DNA of 64,000 nt, from assembly GCF_003967075.1 (NCBI RefSeq), contig NZ_AP018664.1:1240001-1304000 (forward strand), read 5' to 3'. A program made the translations under genes and the position numbers. Shown here piece after piece: positions 53,901-62,766 of this stretch. The notes under the pieces were generated by a model, which was not told where the DNA came from, searched no databases, and was given only the letters and a program-made list of their open reading frames with translations. Position 1 is the first letter of the stretch. Each line of letters opens with the position of its first letter. Origin of the DNA: Sphingobium amiense (lineage in GTDB: Bacteria; Pseudomonadota; Alphaproteobacteria; Sphingomonadales; Sphingomonadaceae).

Positions 53901-56900
53901 GATACGTTGGATCGCCTGGACCGCTACCGCGGCCATATTCTCAACTGGTACGAGACGAGAACGCTCGCGGCCCTGGAGCCCCGATATGTTTCGACCGTCG
54001 ACAGCGGAAATCTCGCGGTCAGTCTGATCACCGTCGCGCGAGCCCTTCAGGAAGCCAGAAGCTTGCCACCGGTCGCCACGGATTTGTGGCGAGGGTTTGA
54101 CGACAATATCGAGTTGCTCGCCGAAGCGATTGCGACGATCGACCTCGAAGCGGCCTCCGCCGCCGGCTCGATCCTTGAGGCTATGCGGGAAACCGCCCGC
54201 AGGATTGAGGAAGGGAGGCAAGACTGGGCCGAGAGGATCGACGATCTCCTGTCGATCGATCTTCCTCGCCTGCGCGAGCAGATTACCCTGATGGCCGAAA
54301 GCGTCGGCGAGGATGAAATCGCCTCCCTGCGGAATGTCCAAGCCTGGCTGGAGCGGCTCGAACATCATCTGTCCGGCATGCGGCGAGACCTTCGGCTGTT
54401 CTCGCCCTGGTGGGAGACGCTCGCGGCGCATCCGGCAGAGTGTTCGAACGTCGCGGCAAAAGTCGCCGACCTGTTGGCGAACGACCGGCTGCCGTCCACG
54501 CACGCGGGCGCCGCGGCAGCAATTGGCGTCCTCAATGCGGCGAGAGACCAGCTACCGGCGGAAAGCCGGCAATGGGCGCACGATCTCCAGGCGGCGATCG
54601 AGGAAGGCCAGGCGGCCCGGCAAGCGCTTCATGACCGCCTCGATGACCTCTCCAGTCGCGCTAACGCCGCCGCGCACGCCATGGACTTCTCGTTCCTGTT
54701 CGATGCCGGCAGCCGGCTCTTTCATATCGGCTACAATGTGAGCGCCGATCGAATAGATCCGCACCACTACGATCTGCTCGCCAGCGAAGCACGCCTCGCC
54801 AGCTTTTTCGCCATCGCGAAGGGCGACATAGAGCCTCTGCACTGGTTCCATCTCGGGCGGCCCATCACCAAGCAGCACGCAGGCCTGGCGTTGATATCGT
54901 GGAACGGCTCGATGTTCGAATATCTGATGCCGAACATCTTCCTGCAGAGCGATCCCCAAACCCTGCTCGGAATGAGTGACCGGACCGCGATTGCTATCCA
55001 GATCGCATTCGGGCGGTCACATGATATGCCTTGGGGTATTTCGGAGTCGTCCTTCGCATCGATGGGCGAGGACCGCGTCTACCGATATCACGCATTCGGC
55101 GTCCCTGCGCTCGGCCTCCAGCGAGGTCTGGGGCGCGATCTGGTTATCAGCCCCTATGCGACGGCGCTGGCGCTGACGATCCGGCCCGCGCTGGCGACGC
55201 GCAACCTTCAAACTCTGGCGGATCTTGGCCTCATCGGCCGATACGGATTTTTCGAAGCGGTCGACTTCACGCCCGAGCGGGCGCCTGACGGTGAACGCTT
55301 TGCCGTCGTGCGCTCCTACATGGCTCATCATCATGGCATGAGCCTTGCCGCGCTCGGAAACGCGTTGTGCGATGACATGCTCGTGCGCTGGTTCCACACC
55401 GATCCTCATATCCGCACCGTCGACCTGCTCCTTAACGAAAGGATTCCATGGGAGCTGCCGCCCGAGATCGCGCGGCTTGAGGTTCGTGAGCCACAGCCGG
55501 AACCCGACGAACTGATTCCGGGCCTTTACGGCTGGGCACCCACTCGGCGCCGTGGGGAGCACGCGTGGCAGATTCTCGGCAATGGCCGGCTTTCGAGCCG
55601 CATTCGGACAGACGGTGCAGGTGGGCTGAGCTGGAACCAGCATGCCCTGACCCGTGGGGGCGCAGGTTTCTGGATCTATCTGCACGACCGGGATGCAGAT
55701 GTTACCTGGTCGGCAACGGGCGGCCCCTTTTCTCGACCCGAAGACGCGCCGGAGGTGATCTTCCAAGCGCATCAGGTGGAGTTCCACCAGCGCGCCCACG
55801 GCTTGTCGGTCACGACAACGATCAATGTCGCCAATGCCGACGACCTGGAGATCCGGCGTGTCGCTCTTGTCAATGATAGCGATAAGCCCCGGACCATCGA
55901 AGTCACGGGCTACGCGCAGATCGTTCTGGCTCCGGCCCAGGACGCGGCGCGCCACCCTGCCTTCAGCAAGCTGTTCGTGGGGGCGGAAGCCTTGCCTGGC
56001 AATGACGGCCTGCTTTTCACGCGGCGGCCGCGCAGTTCGGCGGAACGTCCGCCCGTCCTGCTGACCCGTGTGATCGGGGATGAAGATGGCGTTACCCTGC
56101 TCGGTCTCGAAGCCGATCGCAGCGCTTTCATCGGACGATATGGGTGCCCCAGGCGGCCCGCATTGTTGACCGGGGAACTGCCTGGTGGCCCGCTCGGCTG
56201 GACGCTTGATCCGATCTGCGCGATCAGGATGACGGTGGAACTGCCTCCGCGCGCGCGACGTGAATTCGCCTTCGTCACCATTGCGGCTGGATCCCGGCAA
56301 TCGGCCCTCGAACTTGCCGAGCGCTTTACCACCCTGCCGTCACTCGACTGGGCTGTGAGCGATACGGCAAGTGCGGCGGCGCGCGAGATGCACAAGCTGG
56401 GCCTGCAGCCGCACATCGTGCCGCAGGCGCAGGCGTTGCTGTCCACTCTTCTCACCAGAGCGGCAGAGCCGGGATCGGCCGGCGCGCGCACATTTCGGCG
56501 CGGGGACCTTTGGGCGCTCGGGATATCGGGCGACCATCCTATTTTGATGCTGCGTTCCGGAACCGCGGAGCAGCAGGACCTGCTTCGACAGCTTCTCTCC
56601 TTCCACAAGCTCATGCGGCAGCGTGGTATGCCGATCGACCTGGTGGTGACGCATGAAGGAACGTCGGGCTATATCGAGCCCGTCCGCGAGCGTCTTCTGG
56701 AAGTGCTGAAGGATGCCGGGCTACAGGATCGCCTTGGCACCCATGCCGGGATACACCTCGTCGGCATCGGTCCATCCGATGGCGAGCGGGCGGCGCTTCT
56801 CGATCAGGTTGCCCGCCTCATCCTTGACGAAGCCGGCGGCAGCCTAGTCGACCAGCTTGCGCGATACGACCAGCCGCCGCATCCGGGCCCGCTGTTCGCG

Positions 56901-59369
56901 CCGGTCGGGGCGAACTCCGGTACAATCATGACGGCGCCCGTACCGCGCCCGGCTGATCTGCAATTCGATAATGGGTGGGGAGGCTTCGATCCGGATACGG
57001 GCGACTATACTATCTATCTGGAACCCGGTGCGCCGACCCCTGCGCCCTGGGCCAACGTCCTCGCCAACGACGGCTTCGGGACGATCGTGACCGAGGGCGG
57101 TCTGGGCTTCACCTGGGCGATAAACAGTGGTGAAAACCGTCTCACGCCGTGGTTCAACGACCCTGTCGAAGATCCTCAAGGCGAACGCCTTTATCTGCGC
57201 GATGAGGAAAACGCACGGCTCTGGACGCCGACGCCGCTTCCGGCCGGTGGAGACACGGCATGCCGCATCGATCACGGCCCCGACCGTACGTCCTGGCACC
57301 GGCATAGCGAAGGCCTTGAACAGGAGCTCTCCGTCATCGTGCCGACGCACGACACCGTGAAGCTTGTCCGGCTTCGCTTGCGTAATCAGTTGCCGCGTCC
57401 GCGCCGGATCACGGCTACCTACTATGCCGAATGGCTGATGGGCGCTGTGCAAGGAGAACAGGCGCCCCTGCGCCGCTCATTCTATGATCCGATCTCGCAC
57501 GCGATTCTCGGCCAAAATCCCTGGACCGACGAATTTGCCGACCGCATCTCCTTTCTTGCTTCGACACTTCCGGTCCACACGCTCACCACCTCACGCTACG
57601 ATTTTCACGGCGATGACGCCGACCCCACCAGTCCCCTCGGACTTCTGAACTGGGATCTTGGTCACCGGCAGCATGCTGCCGGTGACGACTGCTGCGCCGC
57701 CCTGCAGGTCCATCTTGATATCCCGGCTGAAGGAACCGCAGAAGTTTGCTTTGTGCTGGGGCAGGGCGACGACCTGGATCACGCGCGTGACCTTGTCCGT
57801 CGCTGGCAGGACCCATCGGCCTTCGAGACCGCGGCGCGGGAGTGTGCCGGTTTCTGGAAGGACAGGCTGGACGCGGTGCAGGTCAAGACGCCCGATCCCG
57901 CCTTTGACCTGATGGTCAACCGGTGGCTGCCGCACCAGTCGCTCAGCGCCCGCATCCGCGCTCGCGCGGGCTTTTATCAGGCGAGCGGCGCTTTCGGTTT
58001 TCGCGACCAGCTGCAGGATGTTCTGGCACAGATCCATGCCGATCCGAATGCAACACGGCAGCATATCCTTGCCGCGGCTGCCCATCAGTTCGAGGAAGGC
58101 GACGTGCTGCATTGGTGGCATCCGCCATTGGATCGCGGCGTCCGCACGCGCTGCTCGGACGATCTGGTCTGGCTACCGTACGCCGTTGCTCATTATGTTG
58201 AGGCGACCGGAGACAAAACCATCCTGAGCGAGCTGGTTCCTTTTCTGCGGGCGCCCCCGCTCACGGCCGAAGAAACCGATCGCTATGCGCGTTTCGAGGT
58301 GAGTGACTACACGCAATCCCTGTTCGTTCATTGCGAGCGCGCGCTTTCCCACGCCTACCGCCTCGGGTCTCATGGCCTCCCGCTGATTGGTGCAGGGGAC
58401 TGGAATGACGGCATGGATCGCGTGGGCAACCGGGGGCATGGCGAAAGCATATGGCTCGCCTGGTTTCTCATCGCGACCATCCGAAATTTCACGCGTCATT
58501 GTGTGGATGCGGACCGGAACGAGTTCCGCGACCATTGGAACGGCCGCGCAGAGACGCTTGCGGCCGCGGTGGAACGGTCGGGGTGGGATGGCGAATGGTA
58601 TTTGCGCGCATTCGACGACGACGGCCGTCCATGGGGCGCGTCGGAAGAACAGGAATGCCGCATCGATTCCATCGCGCAGTCGTGGTCCGTATTGTCGGGT
58701 GCCGGCAAGGTCGAGCGTACCCGATCGGCGCTCGCTTCGGCCAGACGATATCTGGTTCGGGATGACGACAGTCTCGTGCGTCTGCTGGATCCGCCCTTTG
58801 ACCGCACGCCGCGTGAGCCGGGTTATATCAAGGCCTATCCGCCGGGAATTCGCGAGAATGGAGGCCAGTATACCCACGCGGCAAGCTGGCTCGCGCTCGC
58901 GTTCGCGCGCGCGGGGGATGGTGATGGGGCCAAGGCGCTCTTCGACCGAATCAATCCTATTCAGCATGCCGCGACGGCTCGCAGCGCCGCCCATTATCGA
59001 ACCGAGCCTTATGTCGTGGCGGCTGACATTGCCGGCATGGAGCCCCACCTCGGCCGAGGTGGCTGGACCTGGTACACGGGTGCCGCAGCCTGGACATGGC
59101 GGTTGGCGGTAGAGGAGATTCTTGGCGTTCGGCTCGTGGGCGGCGAACTTCAGGTGCGCCCCGTCTTGCCCAGGGACTGGGAGAGCGTCGAATTGACCCT
59201 GCGGCGAGGCCGTGGGTCTATTCATGTGACGATCGAGACGGATGATACTCTGGAGAGCGAAGAACCGGTAATCGAGGTTGAAGGGACGCTCTGGGACGCA
59301 CGCGGAATCCCGTTCCCCGAGAACGATCATACGCGGATAGTCGTCGTGCGGGTTGCGCAGCGAGCCTGA
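50958..59369 (+). CDS. ndvB: cyclic beta-1,2-glucan synthase (NdvB/ChvB family)
   Basis: A 2803-residue membrane protein. An in-frame TTG precedes the ATG at 50958. Order: N-terminal region; membrane segments near 312-370; GT84 glycosyltransferase with DAD at 532-534 and WHRWVRGDWQ near 677; membrane segments near 725-890; a helical linker; a glycoamylase-like domain from about 1245; and a C-terminal GH94 phosphorylase-type domain with GAGDWNDGMD at 2478-2487 (Asp2484 the likely acid). The family makes, cyclises and trims periplasmic beta-1,2-glucans from UDP-glucose, for osmotic adaptation and host interaction. Length and all catalytic blocks match. Confidence 0.93.
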   Translation: MADYEERDPLAGAAEEVADRHRLTGLLGKSVPLPAWAHLEEMKTWLRQARQAAAKADKRAGAAAEWLLDNDYQIQRAILQIREDLPGEFYAKLPAISGDGLGRPRVHQLAHALLQASHLQVSLNGAVLFVEQYQKKMPLSIAETWAFPTMLRIVCLELLIGGFSHLFPEVEPPFEIVETPDTAMVGFDDTECVARAIANLGVIATIQWNDFFDRTSQVEAILRRDPAGVYPHMDFDTRDRYRHAVEQLADQSGLPEWDVAERALRQCYSSDEAPSGHVGFWLIDIGRPAFADAIDPRPWTPGSILRRALRYPGLLYAAALLLAGLAGFALPAAYLVSTGATAGSWLLGIALTLLPASILSITFVNWLVTHIVRPNVLPKLDFKDGIPESSATAVVMPVLVARLSDIAPLLRRLEAHRLSNPDAALEFVLLSDFADASQESVSVDADIVRALTSGIEELNARFANAKGHGPFHLLHRPRRFNAAQGCWMGWERKRGKLEQFNAFILNGDASPFNVTVGSIERLRRCRFVMTADADTRLSAGIVRRLVGTLSHPLNRAHFNAATGAVERGYTVLQPRVELAPEATGQSLFSRLYGGDTTIDIYSRAVSDVYQDLLGTGVYVGKGLYDVAAFHRSLEGRVPENTLLSHDLFEGLHGRAALVSDAIVYESFPTSYLDFTWRWHRWVRGDWQILPWLFPFVPGGDGRWLRNRLGWFDRLKIFDNLRRSIIPASIVALLVGGWFLLHGQPWVWTLLAVIAPGAYLFTDLVTGLAQGRRRGVMQNLLRRLADHAGRWFLAIVFLVSDAMIALHAIAITLWRLHSGQRKLEWTSAAHMATRNAARHPRLAAWRDMAASPVFALIIGAGLFLAAPASLPVAAPLLLLWFIAPEIAIRISRPIEPAKDTLSENDRKFLRLMARRTWLFFETFVRPEDNWLPPDNYQEPPDEEIAHRTSPTNIGMMMVSVLTAWRLGHIGLNEVATRLHNTLDTLDRLDRYRGHILNWYETRTLAALEPRYVSTVDSGNLAVSLITVARALQEARSLPPVATDLWRGFDDNIELLAEAIATIDLEAASAAGSILEAMRETARRIEEGRQDWAERIDDLLSIDLPRLREQITLMAESVGEDEIASLRNVQAWLERLEHHLSGMRRDLRLFSPWWETLAAHPAECSNVAAKVADLLANDRLPSTHAGAAAAIGVLNAARDQLPAESRQWAHDLQAAIEEGQAARQALHDRLDDLSSRANAAAHAMDFSFLFDAGSRLFHIGYNVSADRIDPHHYDLLASEARLASFFAIAKGDIEPLHWFHLGRPITKQHAGLALISWNGSMFEYLMPNIFLQSDPQTLLGMSDRTAIAIQIAFGRSHDMPWGISESSFASMGEDRVYRYHAFGVPALGLQRGLGRDLVISPYATALALTIRPALATRNLQTLADLGLIGRYGFFEAVDFTPERAPDGERFAVVRSYMAHHHGMSLAALGNALCDDMLVRWFHTDPHIRTVDLLLNERIPWELPPEIARLEVREPQPEPDELIPGLYGWAPTRRRGEHAWQILGNGRLSSRIRTDGAGGLSWNQHALTRGGAGFWIYLHDRDADVTWSATGGPFSRPEDAPEVIFQAHQVEFHQRAHGLSVTTTINVANADDLEIRRVALVNDSDKPRTIEVTGYAQIVLAPAQDAARHPAFSKLFVGAEALPGNDGLLFTRRPRSSAERPPVLLTRVIGDEDGVTLLGLEADRSAFIGRYGCPRRPALLTGELPGGPLGWTLDPICAIRMTVELPPRARREFAFVTIAAGSRQSALELAERFTTLPSLDWAVSDTASAAAREMHKLGLQPHIVPQAQALLSTLLTRAAEPGSAGARTFRRGDLWALGISGDHPILMLRSGTAEQQDLLRQLLSFHKLMRQRGMPIDLVVTHEGTSGYIEPVRERLLEVLKDAGLQDRLGTHAGIHLVGIGPSDGERAALLDQVARLILDEAGGSLVDQLARYDQPPHPGPLFAPVGANSGTIMTAPVPRPADLQFDNGWGGFDPDTGDYTIYLEPGAPTPAPWANVLANDGFGTIVTEGGLGFTWAINSGENRLTPWFNDPVEDPQGERLYLRDEENARLWTPTPLPAGGDTACRIDHGPDRTSWHRHSEGLEQELSVIVPTHDTVKLVRLRLRNQLPRPRRITATYYAEWLMGAVQGEQAPLRRSFYDPISHAILGQNPWTDEFADRISFLASTLPVHTLTTSRYDFHGDDADPTSPLGLLNWDLGHRQHAAGDDCCAALQVHLDIPAEGTAEVCFVLGQGDDLDHARDLVRRWQDPSAFETAARECAGFWKDRLDAVQVKTPDPAFDLMVNRWLPHQSLSARIRARAGFYQASGAFGFRDQLQDVLAQIHADPNATRQHILAAAAHQFEEGDVLHWWHPPLDRGVRTRCSDDLVWLPYAVAHYVEATGDKTILSELVPFLRAPPLTAEETDRYARFEVSDYTQSLFVHCERALSHAYRLGSHGLPLIGAGDWNDGMDRVGNRGHGESIWLAWFLIATIRNFTRHCVDADRNEFRDHWNGRAETLAAAVERSGWDGEWYLRAFDDDGRPWGASEEQECRIDSIAQSWSVLSGAGKVERTRSALASARRYLVRDDDSLVRLLDPPFDRTPREPGYIKAYPPGIRENGGQYTHAASWLALAFARAGDGDGAKALFDRINPIQHAATARSAAHYRTEPYVVAADIAGMEPHLGRGGWTWYTGAAAWTWRLAVEEILGVRLVGGELQVRPVLPRDWESVELTLRRGRGSIHVTIETDDTLESEEPVIEVEGTLWDARGIPFPENDHTRIVVVRVAQRA

Positions 59370-59480
59370 AGAGCAATCCAGGACCGGGGCCAACGTGTAT
59401 CCGGTGCTTTACGTAGCGCCCAGTGCTTCAGGCTCGGCTACAGGAACACTTCTCAACACCTTGTTGCCGGGGAGCGACCG

Positions 59481-59717
59481 ATGAGCACCATTGAAGAACT
59501 TAAGGCTGATCTTGCCAAGCTCCGGGACGAAGCCAAGGTCCAGGTGCATCTGGGCGCGATGGAAGCTCGCGAGGAGTGGGACGAGCTCGAAACCAAATGG
59601 CACCATTTCGTTGCAGAAGCTCGCCTTCAGGAGAGCGGCGGTAACATCAAGGCCGCGCTCCAGGTGCTCGCTGATGAACTTCGTTCGGCTTACCTGCGTC
59701 TGAAGAAGGCGCTATAA
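59481..59717 (+). CDS. hypothetical coiled-coil protein, 78 aa
   Basis: GGGGAG precedes the ATG. Almost entirely helical and highly charged (MSTIEELKADLAKLRDEAKV, then REEWDELETKWHHF), with heptad spacing typical of a short coiled coil. TTTACGTAG occurs 65 bases upstream, similar to the site before ppsA. No enzyme motif. Its place among stress genes suggests a small chaperone-like or structural stress protein, by inference only. Confidence 0.72.
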   Translation: MSTIEELKADLAKLRDEAKVQVHLGAMEAREEWDELETKWHHFVAEARLQESGGNIKAALQVLADELRSAYLRLKKAL

Positions 59718-59771
59718 ATCTGCACCGAACCCCAAGCCGATTTCGGTACCTACTGTTCTGAAGGAATCTCC

Positions 59772-60098
59772 GTGACTGACACAGCCGCCATAGAAGAGCG
59801 CCTGACAGAGCGACTGTCGGAACTTCGCGCTCGGCTGACGCGAGTGAATGCGGATCTGGCTGAGCCCCTTAATGCGGACTCATCGGAACAGGCCGTCGAA
59901 GTCGAAGATGATGCGGGTCTGGAAGCCGAGGCAAGCTTGATCGTGCGGGAGGCCGCTTCGATCGATCGTGCCCTGGAGCGAATTGCGAAGGGCACCTATG
60001 GCGAATGCGTTCGTTGTGGGTCGCAGATTGCACCGGCTCGGCTGGATGCACGGCCGGAGGCAGCATTGTGCATCGATTGCGCGCGCGCCGAACAATGA
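59772..60098 (+). CDS. DksA/TraR family C4 zinc-finger protein, 108 aa
   Basis: GTG start with AAGGA 7 bases upstream. A coiled-coil N-terminus (residues 5-72) precedes four zinc cysteines, Cys79, Cys82, Cys100 and Cys103 (GECVRCGSQI, CIDCARAEQ). Short DksA paralogues of this kind bind the RNA polymerase secondary channel or act in stress responses. Asp residues at the coiled-coil tip, needed by DksA, are not clearly placed. It converges with the kinase gene on the other strand. Confidence 0.85.
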   Translation: MTDTAAIEERLTERLSELRARLTRVNADLAEPLNADSSEQAVEVEDDAGLEAEASLIVREAASIDRALERIAKGTYGECVRCGSQIAPARLDARPEAALCIDCARAEQ

Positions 60099-60170
60099 TC
60101 GGCATCGCGACCTCACCGGATGGAGAATCCCTTCGGCTGGGGCGACATGCGCGGCCTGCATCATTCCCCG

Positions 60171-61781
60171 TCACAAATGGCGAACATCCAGGACGTCCAT
60201 GACTTGCGTTGCGACCGTCTTGCGGTCATCCGCCGCGTTGACGCGGTGCCAGTCGATCTCACCCAGATCATAGCGAGTCTGCAATTCGACAACGGCGCCG
60301 TTGGCGTCGGAAGCGTCATGTGTCCGGGCGGATACCCTCGCCGTCAGCATATCGGGTGATGCGTCGAGCCATATCCCATCGAACCGCACATCTCGTCGCA
60401 GTGCGACCTGATGGATCTCCGTGCGCTCTTCAGGCTTCGCATGGACAGCGTCGGCCACCACCGAATGCCCGGCGTAAAGCATGTGTCCCGCCAGCCGTCT
60501 CAGCTCTGTGTAAATCGCTGCGTTCGCGGACAGGGTATATGCGTCTTTGGGAAGCGGCGATTCTGGCGGCACGCCGGCAAGTCGCTTCCGCAGCACATCG
60601 GATCTCAGAATACGCGCGCCTGGAACCTCGCCGAGGGAATGGCCGATCAGTTTCGCTATTGTGGACTTGCCGGATCCGGAAAGCCCGCCAATGGCGACGA
60701 GCCGCGCGGGCACCGGTTCGAGCACTGCGCGCGCCAGCGTCAGATAGGCGCTGGCCTTTTGGGTCAGAGCTTCGTCTGAACCATCGCTCGCCTGTGCGGC
60801 CGATGTATGGGCGCGAATCCCGGCTCGGATCGAAAGAAACAACGGCACAAGGGCCACGCCGGCATCGTCCTGAGGGGAAATGTCCAGATAGCGATTGAAC
60901 AGGGCATTCGCTTCGCAATGAAGGCCGCGGCCCCATAAATCCATGAGTAGGAACGCAAGGTCGTAAAGGACATCGCCGGTCGCAAGTTCGGGACTGAATT
61001 CCAGGCAGTCGAACAGGACGGGGCTCCCGTCGATCACGGCAATGTTACCCAGATGCAGATCGCCATGGCCATGTCTCACGCGCCCGCTTCGCGCACGTGA
61101 ATCGAGCAGATCGGAGTGCTGGGCCAGCAGGGCGACTTGCCTGTCGATCAGGTCTCTCACGAGCCGAGCGGGAAGAATGTCGGGGAATCGAGCCATGCTT
61201 CGATCATTCCCGGCAATGACGGCTTCCAAACGGCTGCGCCCCGATCCGGACAGGCACGTCTCGGCGCCATCATGAAATGCCTTGATCCGGTCTGCGAGCT
61301 GCGTGATCAGCACATCGGTCAGGCCACCTTGGGTTGCCACATGATCGAGCAAGGCGTCATCGGGAAAGCGGCGCATCTCCAGAAGCCAATCGACAGGTTC
61401 TCCGTCGCCATCGAGGTTCAGGCAGCCCGCCGAATTCTTGGATACCGGGCGAACCGCCAGGTAGAGTTCCGGCGCGGTCCTGCGATTAAGCCGTAGCTCC
61501 GCTTCCAGGGCGGCGCGGCGTCTATCGGCGGTTGAAAAATCCAGATAGTCGAACTGGACGGCACGCTTGAGCTTCCATGCGCGATCGCCGACGAGGAATA
61601 GACGCGCCGCATGCGTGTCGATCCGACGCATGGGCTCTCCAGAGCCGAAGGCTCGTCCCTCGAGAAGGGTTATGACGTCGGCTTGCGGGTCTGCGTGGTG
61701 CCGAGGTCCCGTCGAAGCCTCCGGCAAACTGCTATGCCTGCCCGATTTCGATCTTCCGACTCCGCGCTGGCGCATTTTCAT
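60171..61781 (-). CDS. APH-like/P-loop kinase fusion, 536 aa
   Basis: N-terminal half: an aminoglycoside phosphotransferase-like kinase fold with HGDLHLGN (239-246) and a downstream LFDCLEF (Asp258). C-terminal half: a P-loop kinase, GLSGSGKS (366-373), of the shikimate/gluconate kinase-like AAA_33 type. The substrate is unknown. The start is uncertain: ATGs at 61781 and 61775 lie inside hsp20 (AAGGA upstream), a TTG at 61727 lies just after its stop, and ATG 61631 has GGAG. It follows hsp20 on the minus strand and is probably co-transcribed. Confidence 0.8.
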   Translation of the reverse strand: MKMRQRGVGRSKSGRHSSLPEASTGPRHHADPQADVITLLEGRAFGSGEPMRRIDTHAARLFLVGDRAWKLKRAVQFDYLDFSTADRRRAALEAELRLNRRTAPELYLAVRPVSKNSAGCLNLDGDGEPVDWLLEMRRFPDDALLDHVATQGGLTDVLITQLADRIKAFHDGAETCLSGSGRSRLEAVIAGNDRSMARFPDILPARLVRDLIDRQVALLAQHSDLLDSRARSGRVRHGHGDLHLGNIAVIDGSPVLFDCLEFSPELATGDVLYDLAFLLMDLWGRGLHCEANALFNRYLDISPQDDAGVALVPLFLSIRAGIRAHTSAAQASDGSDEALTQKASAYLTLARAVLEPVPARLVAIGGLSGSGKSTIAKLIGHSLGEVPGARILRSDVLRKRLAGVPPESPLPKDAYTLSANAAIYTELRRLAGHMLYAGHSVVADAVHAKPEERTEIHQVALRRDVRFDGIWLDASPDMLTARVSARTHDASDANGAVVELQTRYDLGEIDWHRVNAADDRKTVATQVMDVLDVRHL

Positions 61782-62226
61782 CCTTGGTCAGTGTGACGGT
61801 GAGGACACCATCCTTGAATGCAGCGGTGATCGCGTTCGGGTCAACGTCGCTGGGCAAGGATACCTGGCGCCGGAAGGAGCCATATCGCCGTTCGCTGAAT
61901 ACATAGCCCTTGTCCTTGCGTTCGGTCTCCTCCTTCTTTTCGCCGGCTATCGTCAGGAGACCGTCAGCGACGCTGATATCGATATCATCATCGGACAGGC
62001 CAGGGAGCTCGGCGGTGAGGCGATAGGCCTTGTCCTCATCGACAAGTTCAACAGCCGGAACTGGCGCGATTGAAGATCGATTGCCGACACCGAACAGACT
62101 GGCGGCGGGGCGGCCAAAATCTTCGAAGAGGCGGTCAATCTCCGTGCGAAGCCAATCAACCGGATGATCGAGAATTGGGCTGATCGGATTGGCCTTGGAC
62201 GTGGTCGCTGGAACCTGATCATTCAT
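61732..62226 (-). CDS. Hsp20/alpha-crystallin small heat shock protein
   Basis: A 164-residue chaperone with AGGAGG before the ATG at 62226. The alpha-crystallin domain spans about residues 58-150 (LVDEDKAYRLTAELPGLSDD, SFRRQVSLPSDVD, AFKDGVLTVTL). The C-terminal IEI motif (159-161) for oligomer assembly is present. It binds unfolding proteins without ATP. The next minus-strand gene overlaps its 3' end by about 50 bases. Confidence 0.93.
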   Translation of the reverse strand: MNDQVPATTSKANPISPILDHPVDWLRTEIDRLFEDFGRPAASLFGVGNRSSIAPVPAVELVDEDKAYRLTAELPGLSDDDIDISVADGLLTIAGEKKEETERKDKGYVFSERRYGSFRRQVSLPSDVDPNAITAAFKDGVLTVTLTKDENAPARSRKIEIGQA

Positions 62227-62250
62227 GGCGGACCTCCTGCGAAATGAATG

Positions 62251-62317
62251 CTCGAGGTCCGGATTGGGCGGGGGGGGATGGCCGATGAATCAGGCCAACA
62301 GCGATCCGGCCCTCGAG
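62251..62317. repeat. 14-bp inverted repeat upstream of hsp20
   Basis: CTCGAGGTCCGGAT (62251-62264) and ATCCGGCCCTCGAG (62304-62317) are complementary at 13 of 14 positions, spaced by 39 bases that include a G-rich run. It lies 25-90 bases before the hsp20 start, in its 5' untranslated region or promoter. Possible regulator site or thermosensor stem. Confidence 0.55.
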
Positions 62318-62397
62318 CGAGGAGGAGGCTATGCGGTTGCCTGGGTGGGCTCTATCCGGAAAGTTACTGAGGGGCGTTTGGGGCGCTCACCATCTCA

Positions 62398-62419
62398 CAA
62401 TGGACCCGCGGGTCCATTG
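62398..62419. promoter_or_regulatory. perfect 22-bp palindrome, candidate operator
   Basis: All 22 bases are self-complementary, centred on CGCG at 62407-62410 within CCCGCGGG, with arms beginning CAATGG. The absence of a loop argues for a dimeric DNA-binding protein site rather than a terminator. It lies between the divergent hsp20 and fixL-like genes, 172 bases from the former and about 350 from the latter. Confidence 0.55.
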
Positions 62420-62766
62420 GTTCAGGTAGCAGCGCGCAAGTCGCACGGATGATGACAATCCGAAGAGCCCGGCCTAAAGAACGCCGACGGTTTGAAGCTC
62501 GTGGATGCGACGGTCTGGACATGTTTCCAGCGCTGAACTCCAAAGCAAGTAACATCATCGTTGAGATGGTTGCCAATTTTAATGGATCGCACGAGGCGCT
62601 GTTGATAGGCTTGAGACAGAAAGGGGTATCAGCGCTTGCTGCTTCCTTCTGACGACGAAGAGGCAGAGTCATCATTAAAACCGCTCCGCGATCCGGGAAA
62701 TTCCTCCATTCATGGCAAGCGGGTGCCATTGCGCCACTGGTTGACCGTTCGATCCATGCCCGGCTT

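Larger units (their letters stand above)
62227..62766. other. divergent intergenic region between hsp20 and fixL-like gene
   Basis: No supported gene. One frame (62449-62652, 67 codons) lacks an SD and resembles no family; it shares the frame of the kinase but ends in TGA at 62650. Two inverted repeats are present (62251-62317 and 62398-62419), as is a G9-like tract near 62268. Promoters for both flanking genes should lie here, but I see no convincing -35/-10 pair. Confidence 0.4.

Noticed and set aside
62449..62652. 67-codon frame upstream of the FixL-like gene
   Set aside because: No SD, no family resemblance, and it ends in TGA before the kinase; kept only as part of the intergenic description.
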